A DNA stretch of 50,295 nt from an uncultured Eubacteriales bacterium (GTDB lineage: Bacteria; Bacillota; Clostridia; Oscillospirales; Acutalibacteraceae): NCBI GenBank assembly GCA_900316025.1, contig ONBJ01000004.1, positions 1-50,295 on the forward strand, read 5' to 3'. A model generated the notes under the pieces. The model was not told the origin of the DNA and did no database searches. It saw only the letters and a list, made by a program, of their open reading frames with translations. Each line of letters starts with the position of its first letter. The stretch's first letter is position 1. A program made the position numbers and the translations under genes. Shown piece by piece: positions 17,445 to 26,367 of this stretch.

Positions 17445-17485
17445 ACAAAAACACCTCTTTCGGGATTTATAAATCTGTAATATTA

Positions 17486-17515
17486 ATTATACACCTTATG
17501 AAATATTTTTATCAA
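17486..17515 (-). promoter_or_regulatory. Promoter of the sirtuin gene
   Basis: Minus-strand TTGATA and TATAAT with an 18-bp spacer, about 40 bp before the ATG. Confidence 0.6.
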
Positions 17516-17611
17516 GTATTCTTTTGAAAAAGTCAGATGATAAAATTTTTTAAGGAAAATAAGAAAAGTTCATATAAAATAAGTAGTAATTTCGGATAAA
17601 AAATGTTAGAA

Positions 17612-17617
17612 TATAAT
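17612..17617 (+). promoter_or_regulatory. Possible -10 box for holB-ricT
   Basis: TATAAT lies 22 bp before the holB start. No convincing -35 hexamer is found 16-18 bp upstream, so this is weak. Confidence 0.35.
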
Positions 17618-17639
17618 TTACTGTAAAGAGGTGGTTATC

Positions 17640-18485
17640 TTGGACTTTGAAAAAGTGTCATCAGGAAGAAACGCACTGAGAAAAGCATTGAAGCTTAACA
17701 GAATATCCCATGCCATTGTTCTGGAGGATAAATACAGAAAAGGTATTGAAAGTGAGCTTGAATATATATGCAGGTGGGCAGTGTGCAGGGAAAATGAAAG
17801 ACCTTGCGGAAAATGTATTCAGTGCAGAAAAGCGGAAGGTCTGAGCCACCCTGATATTTATAAGGCACAGCTTTCGGGAAAGATGGAGGCTGTAAACGTA
17901 GAGGAAGTAAGAAATATATGTTCAGATGCGTATATAAGACCGAATGAGGCTGCAAACAAGGTTTATATAATAAGGAATGCCGACCGTATGCAGATACAGG
18001 CACAGAATGCACTTTTAAAGCTTATAGAAGAACCGCCGCAGAATATATTGTTTATACTTTGCTGTGAGAGAAAGGACAATCTGCTGCCGACAATACTTTC
18101 AAGAGTAACGGTGTACAGTCTTGAAAATTCGGAAAAAGCTGAGGACGGCACAGATGAAGTATATGCAGCCGCAGAAATTATAGCCGCAGCGATACCTCAA
18201 AGCAAGGGGTATAACCTGCTTTTAGCCGCAAAGGATTTTAAGGACAGGGAGTATGCAGGCAGGGTTATAAGAAATCTTAAAGAAATAATAGCTGATGCAC
18301 TCAAGGCAAAAACGGCGGGAACAGAATGCAGTGATACAGAAAAAAAGCTGTGCGAAAAGGTTGATGCAATAAATTTACTGAATATCAACGATACGCTTGA
18401 TACAGCGTTGAAAAGGCTGGGCAGCAATATAAATATGAATTTGTTCTGCACGTGGCTTTGCAGCGAGATAAGGAGGAAAAAATGA
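17640..18485 (+). CDS. holB: DNA polymerase III delta-prime subunit
   Basis: Clamp-loader subunit of the replisome. The AAA+ fold lacks a working P-loop (the region after ISHAIVL reads EDKYRKG), as is usual for delta-prime. Zinc cysteines are in CGKCIQCRKAEG. Typical blocks are SHPDI, VRNICSDAYIRPNEAANKVYII, ADRMQIQAQNALLKLIEEPP and LPTILSRV. TTG at 17640 is chosen because AGAGGTGG lies six or seven bases before it and overlaps the alternative GTG at 17631. Its stop overlaps the ricT start, the Bacillus holB-yaaT order. Confidence 0.9.
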   Translation: MDFEKVSSGRNALRKALKLNRISHAIVLEDKYRKGIESELEYICRWAVCRENERPCGKCIQCRKAEGLSHPDIYKAQLSGKMEAVNVEEVRNICSDAYIRPNEAANKVYIIRNADRMQIQAQNALLKLIEEPPQNILFILCCERKDNLLPTILSRVTVYSLENSEKAEDGTDEVYAAAEIIAAAIPQSKGYNLLLAAKDFKDREYAGRVIRNLKEIIADALKAKTAGTECSDTEKKLCEKVDAINLLNINDTLDTALKRLGSNINMNLFCTWLCSEIRRKK

Positions 18486-19351
18486 CAGAGGTAGTAGGAG
18501 TAAGATTTAAGGAAGTAGGGAAGATATATTATTTTGCCCCTAATTCATTAAATCTCAGGCTTGGAGATTATGTCATAGTTGAAACAGCAAGGGGAGTTGA
18601 ATGCGGACAGATAGCTATGACCAACAGAAAAATAGATGATGATGATATAGTACGTCCATTGAAAAAGATTATAAGGAAAGCAAATGAGGAAGATATTAGT
18701 TGTATAGAGGAAAACAGGAAGAAAGAAAAGGAAGCTTTCAGAATATGCGGAGAAAAGATAGCACAGCATAAGCTTTCGATGAAGCTTGTAGACGTTGAGT
18801 ATACGCTTGACAACAGCAAGATACTTTTCTACTTTACCGCAGACGGAAGAGTGGATTTCAGGGCATTGGTAAAGGATCTGGCAGCTATCTTCAAGACAAG
18901 AATAGAGTTAAGGCAGATAGGAGTAAGAGATGAAGCAAAAATGCTCGGAGGAATAGGCGTATGCGGAAGACCGTTCTGCTGTTCATCGTTTCTCGGAGAA
19001 TTTCAGCCTGTTTCAATAAAAATGGCAAAGGATCAGGGATTGTCATTAAGTCCCGTAAAGATTTCGGGAACGTGCGGAAGGCTTATGTGCTGTCTTAAAT
19101 ATGAGCAGGAGGCATATACCGATTTTCTGAAAAGAACTCCGAAGGTCGGAGCGATAGTAAATACGCCTGACGGAAAAGGAGTAGTTGTTGAGCAGAATTT
19201 GCTTACGGGTGTTTTGAAGGTTCAGCTTGATAAATCACCGAATGCAGCACCCTCATCATACAAAGTAAAGCAGATAAAGCTTATAAAGGACGGACAGATA
19301 AAGCTTGAAAAAAGCGAAATCGAGCAGCTTAAAGACCTTGAAAAAGACTGA
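18482..19351 (+). CDS. ricT: RicT/YaaT (PSP1-domain) protein
   Basis: PSP1-domain protein that forms the Fe-S Ric complex with RicA and RicF and stimulates RNase Y-dependent mRNA processing in Bacillus. An N-terminal VVGVRFKEVGKIYYF stretch begins the PSP1 region. Cysteine-rich signatures GVCGRPFCCSSFLGEF and GTCGRLMCCLKYE (about residues 158-205) keep the conserved cluster ligands. ATG at 18482 follows AGGAGG and overlaps the holB stop by four bases. A partner of the YlbF/YmcA family is at 4892-5296. Confidence 0.93.
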   Translation: MTEVVGVRFKEVGKIYYFAPNSLNLRLGDYVIVETARGVECGQIAMTNRKIDDDDIVRPLKKIIRKANEEDISCIEENRKKEKEAFRICGEKIAQHKLSMKLVDVEYTLDNSKILFYFTADGRVDFRALVKDLAAIFKTRIELRQIGVRDEAKMLGGIGVCGRPFCCSSFLGEFQPVSIKMAKDQGLSLSPVKISGTCGRLMCCLKYEQEAYTDFLKRTPKVGAIVNTPDGKGVVVEQNLLTGVLKVQLDKSPNAAPSSYKVKQIKLIKDGQIKLEKSEIEQLKDLEKD

Positions 19352-19390
19352 TTATAACAAAATAACAAAAAACGGATTGGAGGAGCTTTT

Positions 19391-20419
19391 GTGAACGAAA
19401 ACAAAAAAGATGAAAAAACAATAAAAATTACGGCGATATGTGTTGCGGCAGCAGTCGTACTGATTGCAGTCGGAGCGACAGCGTTCGGAATAATAAGCAG
19501 TAATAAAAAAGATGAAGCGGTAAAAACCGAGGTAGGTCTGACACCTGATGGTGAGATTGTCGTTATGAACGGAACAAGTCCCGATGGTGAATGGATAGAG
19601 GCAGGAACGTATGCAGATGGCAGAGTAGCTGAGGCGGCAACCGACAGCAAAGGAGAAGCTGCAACAAATGCAAGCGGTGAATATGTAATAAATTATCCTG
19701 AAAGAAATATCAGTTCTGTTTCATCATCTTCGGAAAACGGAGCGACAACAGGTACGGCAGAAAGCAGAGCGAATATTTCTTCGGCAAGTTCTCAGCAAAG
19801 TTCAGATGATAATAACCAATCTTCGTCTGTGAGCAGCAGTAGAACGGAAAACAAAGAAAATTCATCTAAGACTTCGTCATCAAAAAGCACATCATCAAGC
19901 AAAACGGCTTCATCATCAAAACCTGCGTCATCAAGTAAAGCAGCTTCATCATCAAAGACTTCATCGTCAAGCAAGACATCTTCATCGTCAGGCAGTACGA
20001 CATCATCTCAGGTCAAGACAACTACAGCCGTTATAAACGGTACAAGTTATAATGTGGGCGATAAAATAAGAGTTTCGTTCTATATGCAGTGTTCTCAGAA
20101 ATTCCTCGGAATAAATGCAGTTACAAATTATGACGGCAAAATTCTTAAAGTAGAAACTCCTGAAATAAATATGCCTAATCTTACGGGTTCTATGAGCAAC
20201 ACTGATTTGGAAAACGAGTTCAGAATGACTGCTTCTTCTGCGGTGGCTATCTACGACTTTTCAACCGAAAAGCTTCTTGCAAGCTGTGACTTTACAATAA
20301 AGAACGTAAGCCCCAACCCGACAAATATAACAATGAATATCATTGAGCTTCTCGATAACGATATTAATAACATATCACCCGAAAATTACAGCATAAGAGT
20401 TGTAACGGAAAAAATTTAA
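19391..20419 (+). CDS. Membrane-anchored Ser-rich surface protein with a C-terminal beta domain
   Basis: Not recognised as a named family. An N-terminal transmembrane segment (about 11-33) is followed by a short-repeat region containing TPDGE, SPDGEW and ASGEY. A Ser/Lys/Thr/Ala linker (about 105-210) has repeated ASSSK and TSSSSK units, visible in DNA as TCATCA-rich repeats. The C-terminal domain of about 130 residues (INGTSYNVGDKIRVSFYM, NYDGKILKVETP, KLLASCDFTI) resembles the cohesin/Ig-like beta sandwich found on clostridial surfaces, but this is a pattern judgement only. GTG start behind GGAGGAG. It lies 39 bp after ricT and before a four-way repeat. Confidence 0.7.
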   Translation: MNENKKDEKTIKITAICVAAAVVLIAVGATAFGIISSNKKDEAVKTEVGLTPDGEIVVMNGTSPDGEWIEAGTYADGRVAEAATDSKGEAATNASGEYVINYPERNISSVSSSSENGATTGTAESRANISSASSQQSSDDNNQSSSVSSSRTENKENSSKTSSSKSTSSSKTASSSKPASSSKAASSSKTSSSSKTSSSSGSTTSSQVKTTTAVINGTSYNVGDKIRVSFYMQCSQKFLGINAVTNYDGKILKVETPEINMPNLTGSMSNTDLENEFRMTASSAVAIYDFSTEKLLASCDFTIKNVSPNPTNITMNIIELLDNDINNISPENYSIRVVTEKI

Positions 20420-20438
20420 GTATCAAGGCTTCATCGAG

Positions 20439-20536
20439 GCGGCGATTGCTGAGGCAAAAGTTATACTTTTGCCTCGACCGCAAGGCTGAGCCTTGCGGTC
20501 GCCCTGCGGAATTATCCGCAGGGCAGCAATCGCCGC
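20439..20536. repeat. Four-way-junction palindromic element, copy A2
   Basis: Outer stem GCGGCGATTGCT (20439-20450) pairs with 20525-20536. Three hairpins follow with no unpaired base between them: GAGGCAAAAGT with 20465-20475, GACCGCAAGGCT with 20489-20500, GCCCTGCGGA with 20515-20524. All pairs are perfect. The outer stem nearly equals that of A1; the arms are different. It sits between the Ser-rich protein gene and the glycan-cluster promoter. Confidence 0.9.
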
Positions 20537-20565
20537 ATACCCAAGGCTGTGTGAAAATTTTTGGA

Positions 20566-20595
20566 TTGACTGATTATAAGTATATAGGCTATAAT
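20566..20595 (+). promoter_or_regulatory. Promoter of the glycan cluster
   Basis: TTGACT and TATAAT with an 18-bp spacer, starting 30 bp after element A2 and about 70 bp before the first glycosyltransferase. Confidence 0.65.
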
Positions 20596-20662
20596 GTCTA
20601 TGAATGGTGGGGCAAGGTTTTCAGCCAATGTCTTATGTAAAAGCACTTAAAGGTGGAGTAAA

Positions 20663-21775
20663 ATGAAAAAGGTATTATTTTTAATTCCAACGCTGGGACA
20701 TGGTGGAGCTGAAAAGGTGTTGGTCAACCTTGTAAACAATATGGATAAAAGCAGGTACGATGTCACGGTTATGTGTTTGTTTGACTTCGGTGTAAACAGG
20801 CAGTTTCTCGGTAATGACGTAAAGTACACATATGCTTTCAAAAGAATATTCAGAGGAAATTCAAGGATACTTAGTATGTTCAGCCCGGAATTTTTATACA
20901 GCAAGCTCATAAAAGACAGATATGACATTATTGTGTCATATCTTGAAGGAGTTGCGGCAAGGATAGCAAGCGGCTGTCCGTATGAAGAAACAAAGCTTGT
21001 AAGCTGGATACACTGTAAGATAGACAGTGAGAGCGTTGCTGCGGCAGGGTTCAGAAATTACGAAGAAGCGAAAAAGTGCTATAACAGGTTTGACAATACG
21101 GTCTGCGTATCGAAAATGACGCAGGAATATTTTACGGATACGCTTTCATTTGACAAGCCGTCAGAGGTTTTGTACAATACGATAGAAAGCGGGCAGATAA
21201 GGGAGCTTTCGAAAGAAAAAATAGATGACGTTGAATTTTCCAAAGATTGCTTCAATATATGTTCTGTCGGCAAGATAACAAAGGTAAAGGGTTTTGAGCG
21301 TCTTGCGGCAGTACACAAAAGATTACTTGAGAGCGGTATAAAAAACAAGGTATACATACTCGGTGTAGGTGAAGAGCAGGAAAAAATAGAGGAATATCTT
21401 TCAGAAAATAATCTTAACGATACCTTTATATTTTTAGGCTACAGGGTAAATCCTTACAAATATGTGCGTAGCTGTGATCTATACGTATGTTCTTCATATT
21501 CCGAGGGTTTCAGTACATCTGTGACAGAAGCACTTATTACTGGTACACCTGTTGTAACCACATTCTGTTCAGGAATGCAGGAGCAGCTTGGATATAACAA
21601 CGAGTATGGAATAGTTACGGAAAACGATGAAGAAAGTCTGTATCAGGGAGTAAAGAAGATACTTACAGAAAAGGGACTGCTGGAGCATTATGCGGAAATG
21701 TCGGCACAGCGTGGAAAGCGTTTTGACAAGAAAGTTACTGTCAAGGCGGTAGAAGATATGCTTGAGAGGATATGA
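20663..21775 (+). CDS. Glycosyltransferase family 4 (GT-B fold)
   Basis: Adds a sugar from a nucleotide donor to a growing glycan on the cytoplasmic face. The N-terminal acceptor domain begins with LIPTLGHGGAEKVLVNLV, where the GGAE loop is typical. The C-terminal donor domain has ICSVGKITKVKGFERL and the nucleotide-site stretch SSYSEGFSTSVTEALITGTPVVTT with the EGFS..EA Glu residues. 370 residues, family length. AAAGGTGGAG precedes the ATG. First gene of a run to 25294. Sugar specificity is not readable. Confidence 0.9.
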   Translation: MKKVLFLIPTLGHGGAEKVLVNLVNNMDKSRYDVTVMCLFDFGVNRQFLGNDVKYTYAFKRIFRGNSRILSMFSPEFLYSKLIKDRYDIIVSYLEGVAARIASGCPYEETKLVSWIHCKIDSESVAAAGFRNYEEAKKCYNRFDNTVCVSKMTQEYFTDTLSFDKPSEVLYNTIESGQIRELSKEKIDDVEFSKDCFNICSVGKITKVKGFERLAAVHKRLLESGIKNKVYILGVGEEQEKIEEYLSENNLNDTFIFLGYRVNPYKYVRSCDLYVCSSYSEGFSTSVTEALITGTPVVTTFCSGMQEQLGYNNEYGIVTENDEESLYQGVKKILTEKGLLEHYAEMSAQRGKRFDKKVTVKAVEDMLERI

Positions 21776-21781
21776 AATGTT

Positions 21782-22330
21782 ATGAAAATCAGGTCTTTTA
21801 TATATAAGCTCAGGGGAGAAACGCCTACAGAAGTTCTTATAAAAAACGGACTTAAAGTAGGCAGCAACTTCAACAGAATGGGCAGAACAGAAATTGACAA
21901 TTCTCATAGCTGGCTTATAACCATAGGTGATGATGTTACTTTAGCACCTGGAGTACATATACTTGCACACGATGCAAGCACGAAAAACTCACTTGGCTAT
22001 ACAAGAATAGGTCTTGTAAAAATAGGAAGCAACGTTTTTATAGGGGCTGAAAGTATAATACTTCCTGGTGTTACAATAGGCGATAATGTTGTAATAGGAG
22101 CAGGAAGTGTAGTAACAAAAAATATTCCGTCCGACAGCGTAGCCGCAGGAAATCCTGCAAGGGTAATACAGGAATACGGAGTTTTCATAGAAAGACGCAA
22201 GGCTGAAATGAAAGACGGCATAGTTTTTGACGAAAGCTATACCGTAAGAAGTAGTGATTTTGGTCAGGAAAAAAGAGAAGAAATGATAAAGAAACTGAAA
22301 GAGGGCAGCGGTACAGGATATGTCAGATAA
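21782..22330 (+). CDS. Hexapeptide-repeat acyltransferase
   Basis: Left-handed beta-helix O-acetyltransferase of the WbbJ/maltose-acetyltransferase type, likely acetylating a sugar of the surface glycan. Hexapeptide repeats run through about residues 50-125 (IGDDVTLAPGVHILAHDAS, IGSNVFIGAESIILPGVTIGDNVVIGAGSVVTKNIP) and the C-terminal cap starts SVAAGNPARVI. The catalytic His is probably in ILAHDAST. It starts six bases after the GT4 stop and overlaps the next gene by 11 bases. Confidence 0.88.
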   Translation: MKIRSFIYKLRGETPTEVLIKNGLKVGSNFNRMGRTEIDNSHSWLITIGDDVTLAPGVHILAHDASTKNSLGYTRIGLVKIGSNVFIGAESIILPGVTIGDNVVIGAGSVVTKNIPSDSVAAGNPARVIQEYGVFIERRKAEMKDGIVFDESYTVRSSDFGQEKREEMIKKLKEGSGTGYVR

Positions 22331-23333
22331 CAGCAAATATAAAATATCGGTTATAGTTCCCGTATATAACATAGCGGAGTATCTGCCGAGAAGTCTTGAC
22401 AGTATTCTTTCTCAGACTCATAGAAATACGGAAGTAATAGTAATTGATGACGGTTCATCTGACGGCTCAGGAGATATAATCAGGGAATACGAAAAAAAGG
22501 ACAGCAGGGTAAAGGGAATATTCAAGGAAAATTCGGGAGTTTCCGATACCAGAAATGCAGGCATTGAACTTGCAACGGGCGACTACATAAGCTTTGTTGA
22601 CGGCGATGACTACATAGAACCCGATATGCTTGAGCATCTTCTTGAAAATTCGTTGAAGTACGGTGCAGACATATCGCACTGCGGTTATCAGATGGTTTTT
22701 CCGTCAAGAGTAGACTATTATTACAATACGGGAAAGCTTATTGTACAGGATAACAGGCAGGGGATAAGTGATTTGATGAAAGGTGAGATTGTCGAGCCTG
22801 GAATATGGAACAAATTATATAAGCGTGAGGTTATCGGAAGTGTAAGAATGCCTTCGGATATAAGAATAAACGAGGACTATCTTTTTAACGTTGAGGTGTT
22901 TCTCAATTCTGAAAAATCAGTTTTTGAGGACAAGCCGTTTTATCATTATATTCTCAGAGAAAACTCAGCGGCAACTTCCGAGCTTTCAGAAAAGAAGCTT
23001 TTTGACGGAATAAGGGTAAGAGAAAGAATTTTAAAGATATTTGAAAATGATGAAGAGATGTACTGTCTTGCTCTTACAGGACTTTTAAAGCATAATATAA
23101 ATCTGTACAGAATGCTTGTGCTTAGCAAAGCCGCAAAGAAATTTTCAGACAGAAAGAAAGAAATAAAGGAAAATATAAGAAAACAATTCAAGAAAGCAAA
23201 TGAGCTTGGTATTGCCGATAAGAGAACAAAGCTTGACTGTTTTCTTATATTTTACTTTCCGCCGCTGTATAAGCTTATGTACAGGGTATATTTTGCAATA
23301 TCCAAAAGTGACAGAAGATACGAGGTTAAATGA
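22320..23333 (+). CDS. Glycosyltransferase family 2 (first of a tandem pair)
   Basis: GT-A transferase with ISVIVPVYN at the start, IDDGSSDGS, NSGVSDTRNAGIELATGDYISFVDGDD (the DxD-type metal site) and a downstream W-N-K-L/R segment (EPGIWNKLYKREVI..NEDYLFN) typical of EpsJ/WcaA relatives. 337 residues, no transmembrane segment. Overlaps its neighbours on both sides, so it is translated as part of the run. Closely resembles the next gene, suggesting a local duplication followed by divergence. Confidence 0.92.
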   Translation: MSDNSKYKISVIVPVYNIAEYLPRSLDSILSQTHRNTEVIVIDDGSSDGSGDIIREYEKKDSRVKGIFKENSGVSDTRNAGIELATGDYISFVDGDDYIEPDMLEHLLENSLKYGADISHCGYQMVFPSRVDYYYNTGKLIVQDNRQGISDLMKGEIVEPGIWNKLYKREVIGSVRMPSDIRINEDYLFNVEVFLNSEKSVFEDKPFYHYILRENSAATSELSEKKLFDGIRVRERILKIFENDEEMYCLALTGLLKHNINLYRMLVLSKAAKKFSDRKKEIKENIRKQFKKANELGIADKRTKLDCFLIFYFPPLYKLMYRVYFAISKSDRRYEVK

Positions 23334-24313
23334 TGAACAGCGAACCTTTGGTAAGTGTAATAGTACCTATATACAACGTAGAGAAATACCTCAGAAAAAG
23401 CGTTGACAGCATTATAAACCAGAGCTATAAAAATCTTGAGATAATACTTGTAGATGACGGTTCACCCGACAACTGTCCCGATATATGCGAGGAATACGCA
23501 GAAAAAGACAGCAGGGTAAGAGTAATACACAAGGAAAACGGAGGACTGTCTGATGCAAGAAACGCAGGAACGGATATAGCAAAAGGTGAGTACATAAGCT
23601 ATATAGACAGCGATGACTGGATAGACAGCGAAACAATAAAGCTTACTCTTGAAAAAATGCTTGAGGTCGGAGCGGAAATAGGAGCATTCAACGTACTTGT
23701 TGTATATGAGGGTGAACAGGTAACGCCTGACTTATCGGAAGATTTTGAAGTTATGAACTCTGAGCAGGCTATAGCAACCACAATGCGAAACACTAAGGTA
23801 AAGACTACAGCGTGGAACAAGATATACAAGTTTGAAATTCTGAAAGACCTGAGATTTCCGAAAGGCAGACTTAATGAGGACGAATTCTTCACTTTCAGGG
23901 TATTGGACAGAGCCGAAAAAATAGTATATATTCACCGTCAGTGTTATTATTATTTACAGCGGAAAAACAGCATTATGGGAGAATATAAGATAAACAGGCT
24001 GGATATGATTGACGGAGTACGTGAGCGAATGCTGATGATAGAGAAGAAATATCCGTCACTATACAGTCAGGCAAAGGCGATTATGTGTGAGGTATGCCTG
24101 TATCACTATCAGCTTTTGTTAAAAAACAGGAATGTTGATATTGATAATCAGGGAAAGAAAAAGCTTAAGAAATACCGAAGTCAGCTTCACATTACGTTAA
24201 AAGATGTGCGTGATATGAAACTTATGAACAAGATAACATTTCTTATGTCAAACAGCAGCTTTGGATTTGTTCTTGCGGCAAAAATAAGAAATGCCCTTAA
24301 TTATGGAATATAA
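23330..24313 (+). CDS. Glycosyltransferase family 2 (second of the pair)
   Basis: Same architecture as the preceding gene: VSVIVPIYNVEKYL, VDDGSPDNCPDI, NGGLSDARNAGTDIAKGEYISYIDSDDWID, then TAWNKIYKFEIL and LNEDEFFTFRVLD. 327 residues. ATGATG at the start overlaps the upstream stop; either ATG is possible. Differences around the metal site (DSDD instead of DGDD) and the C-terminal half suggest a different acceptor. Confidence 0.92.
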   Translation: MMNSEPLVSVIVPIYNVEKYLRKSVDSIINQSYKNLEIILVDDGSPDNCPDICEEYAEKDSRVRVIHKENGGLSDARNAGTDIAKGEYISYIDSDDWIDSETIKLTLEKMLEVGAEIGAFNVLVVYEGEQVTPDLSEDFEVMNSEQAIATTMRNTKVKTTAWNKIYKFEILKDLRFPKGRLNEDEFFTFRVLDRAEKIVYIHRQCYYYLQRKNSIMGEYKINRLDMIDGVRERMLMIEKKYPSLYSQAKAIMCEVCLYHYQLLLKNRNVDIDNQGKKKLKKYRSQLHITLKDVRDMKLMNKITFLMSNSSFGFVLAAKIRNALNYGI

Positions 24314-24322
24314 AGGTGAATT

Positions 24323-25294
24323 ATGAGAATAGTTTCATTATTTAAAAACAGAGTAATACTCCCTTTTAATATATTATTTCAGAGTTTGTCACATAAAGAG
24401 GCAAGACTGGGCTTTATAGGATTTTTTGCAGTTGCATTCAAGGGAGTACCTGTGTTTGACAATCTCTATAAAAAGAAAAACAAAATCATTCTTGAGAGAT
24501 TAAAGAAAGAATTTGATTATGTTATAGATGAATTTAAGGAGTATAGTTTTGATACGGAATATGACGAAAATGCTCCCGTATGGGTGAGCTGGATGCAGGG
24601 CTATGATAAAGCCCCTGACATCGTAAAAAAATGTATTGACAGCATAAAGGCTTCTACAAAGCACCCTGTTTACATCGTAACAAGCGAAAATCTGAACGAA
24701 TACGCAGATATACCCGATTATATATCCGAGAAATATGCCTCAGGAATAATAACGAACGCACAGTTTTCCGATATACTGAGAATGAGCCTTCTTTCAAAAC
24801 ACGGAGGAATATGGATAGACGCAACAGTATTTGCTCCCAAAAAGTTACCTGAAAGCATATTTGAAGGCGAGTTCTATACCTGTAAGAGAAAACAAAGAGA
24901 GTGTGCCTATGTATCGCAGTACAGGTGGACATCGTTTATAAACGGCGGTCAGAAAGGCTGTGTAGTACAACAGGCTATGAACCGGCTTTTCAGCGAATAC
25001 TGGAGAAAAAAGGATTATCTTATAGATTATCTTCTTGTAGATTACTTTATGTGCCTTGTCTACGATAACATACCCAAAGCAAAAAAGCTTATAGATGAAC
25101 TTGACTACAACAATTCAAAAGTTGACGATTTGCAGGAAATTATGAATCTTAAATTTGACAAAAATACATATGATGATATAATCTCTGCACAGGATACATA
25201 TTTCTATAAGCTTTCGTGGAGAATGGACTTTGCGGAAAAAACGTCAGACGGTGAGCAGACGTTTTTCGGGTATTTTATGAACGGCAAAAATTAA
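24323..25294 (+). CDS. Capsular polysaccharide synthesis protein, GT32-like
   Basis: Resembles the Caps_synth/GT32 group. VWVSWMQGYDKAPDIVKKCIDS opens the catalytic domain (about residue 90), followed by HPVYIVTSENLNEYADIPDYI and the donor/metal block QFSDILRMSLLSKHGGIWIDATVFAPK, where the usual DxD is IDAT. FINGGQKG is also seen. 323 residues. AAGGTGA precedes the ATG. Last gene before element A3. Confidence 0.85.
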   Translation: MRIVSLFKNRVILPFNILFQSLSHKEARLGFIGFFAVAFKGVPVFDNLYKKKNKIILERLKKEFDYVIDEFKEYSFDTEYDENAPVWVSWMQGYDKAPDIVKKCIDSIKASTKHPVYIVTSENLNEYADIPDYISEKYASGIITNAQFSDILRMSLLSKHGGIWIDATVFAPKKLPESIFEGEFYTCKRKQRECAYVSQYRWTSFINGGQKGCVVQQAMNRLFSEYWRKKDYLIDYLLVDYFMCLVYDNIPKAKKLIDELDYNNSKVDDLQEIMNLKFDKNTYDDIISAQDTYFYKLSWRMDFAEKTSDGEQTFFGYFMNGKN

Positions 25295-25313
25295 GCTGGT
25301 ACGGGAGAGTGAG

Positions 25314-25410
25314 GGCGATTTCAGCTGCCGCAGTTTAAACTGCGGCAGACTTTAAGTGCTAAGCCCTTAAAGTAAATTCAAAAGTGAACTTTTGAATTTC
25401 TGAAATCGCC
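25314..25410. repeat. Four-way-junction palindromic element, copy A3
   Basis: Outer stem GGCGATTTCAG (25314-25324) pairs with 25400-25410. The inner hairpins abut exactly: a 24-bp perfect palindrome at 25325-25348, ACTTTAAG with 25366-25373, and AAATTCAAAAGT with 25388-25399. No junction base is unpaired. The 3' flank GCCTGAGCGAAGCCG (25411-25425) is identical beside A4. It separates two glycosyltransferase genes. Confidence 0.9.
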
Positions 25411-25469
25411 GCCTGAGCGAAGCCGAAAGTCTGAAAGAAACCGCAGACAAAAAGTATGGGGGAAACAAA

Positions 25470-26360
25470 ATGGTGACGATTTTCACACCGCTTTATAACA
25501 GAGCGGATATAGTTGAAAATTTATACAATTCTCTGAAAAGGCAGACGGTAAAGGATTTTGAGTGGCTGGTGATAGATGACGGCTCAACGGACAATCCCAA
25601 GGAAAAATTTGACGTCTGGATAAAAGAGAACAACGGCTTTGATATACGCTTTTACAGAGTGGAGAACGGAGGCAAGCACAGAGCCATAAACAAGGGTGTA
25701 AAGCTTGCAAAGGGAGAGCTGTTTTTCATATCGGACTCAGACGATTATCTGCCTGATAACGCAATCGAGCTTGTAGAAAAAATAGACAGCGGAATAGAGG
25801 ACAAGACAGGCTTTGCAGGATTTTCAGGAATAATAAAATCGCCGTCAGGTGAGCTTTTCGGAACAACGTTTGACGGAGATTACATAGATGCAACAAGTCT
25901 TGACAGGGGAGAGTACGGAGTATCGGGGGACAAATCCGAGGTAATGTATACCAAGGTTATGAAAAAGTATCCTTTTCCTGAGATAGAAAACGAAAACTTC
26001 ATAACAGAAGATATAGTATGGTCGAGAATGGCAGCGGACGGATACAAAATCAGGTGGACAAACGAGTTTATATATGTAGCTGAATATCTTGAGGACGGAC
26101 TTACAATGCAGGGCAGGGAAAAGTTCAGAAAAAATCCGATAGGCTATACGATGTACGCAAAGCAGATTACCAAGTTAAGAAATATGAGCGAAAAAGAAAC
26201 ATACAATTATTACTACTACTGTTATCTTGACCTCAAAGATACTTTAGGACTTGTAAAGACAGCAAGGCTTCTTGAAGCATCAGCATTAAAACTATGGCTT
26301 AAAGCGGCAAATATGAAAACAAGGCAGCTTCTTCATAACTTACTGAAAAAGAACAGGTGA
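25470..26360 (+). CDS. Glycosyltransferase family 2
   Basis: GT-A transferase of 296 residues: VTIFTPLYNRADIVENLYNSL, VIDDGSTDNPKEKF, NGGKHRAINKGVKLAKGELFFISDSDDYLPDNAIEL with the DSDD metal site, and TEDIVWSRMAADGY later. The C-terminal part is basic and helical. It starts behind GGGGGAAA after element A3, so it may be translated from a read-through mRNA or have its own unrecognised promoter. The DUF115 gene starts seven bases later. Confidence 0.92.
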   Translation: MVTIFTPLYNRADIVENLYNSLKRQTVKDFEWLVIDDGSTDNPKEKFDVWIKENNGFDIRFYRVENGGKHRAINKGVKLAKGELFFISDSDDYLPDNAIELVEKIDSGIEDKTGFAGFSGIIKSPSGELFGTTFDGDYIDATSLDRGEYGVSGDKSEVMYTKVMKKYPFPEIENENFITEDIVWSRMAADGYKIRWTNEFIYVAEYLEDGLTMQGREKFRKNPIGYTMYAKQITKLRNMSEKETYNYYYYCYLDLKDTLGLVKTARLLEASALKLWLKAANMKTRQLLHNLLKKNR

Positions 26361-26367
26361 TAAAATA

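Noticed and set aside
20446-20640. 64-codon ORF through repeat A2
   Set aside because: It reads through the palindrome and its promoter; no ribosome site.
22320-24313. A single split glycosyltransferase gene
   Set aside because: Both halves contain a complete GT2 catalytic domain, so they are tandem paralogues rather than one broken gene.
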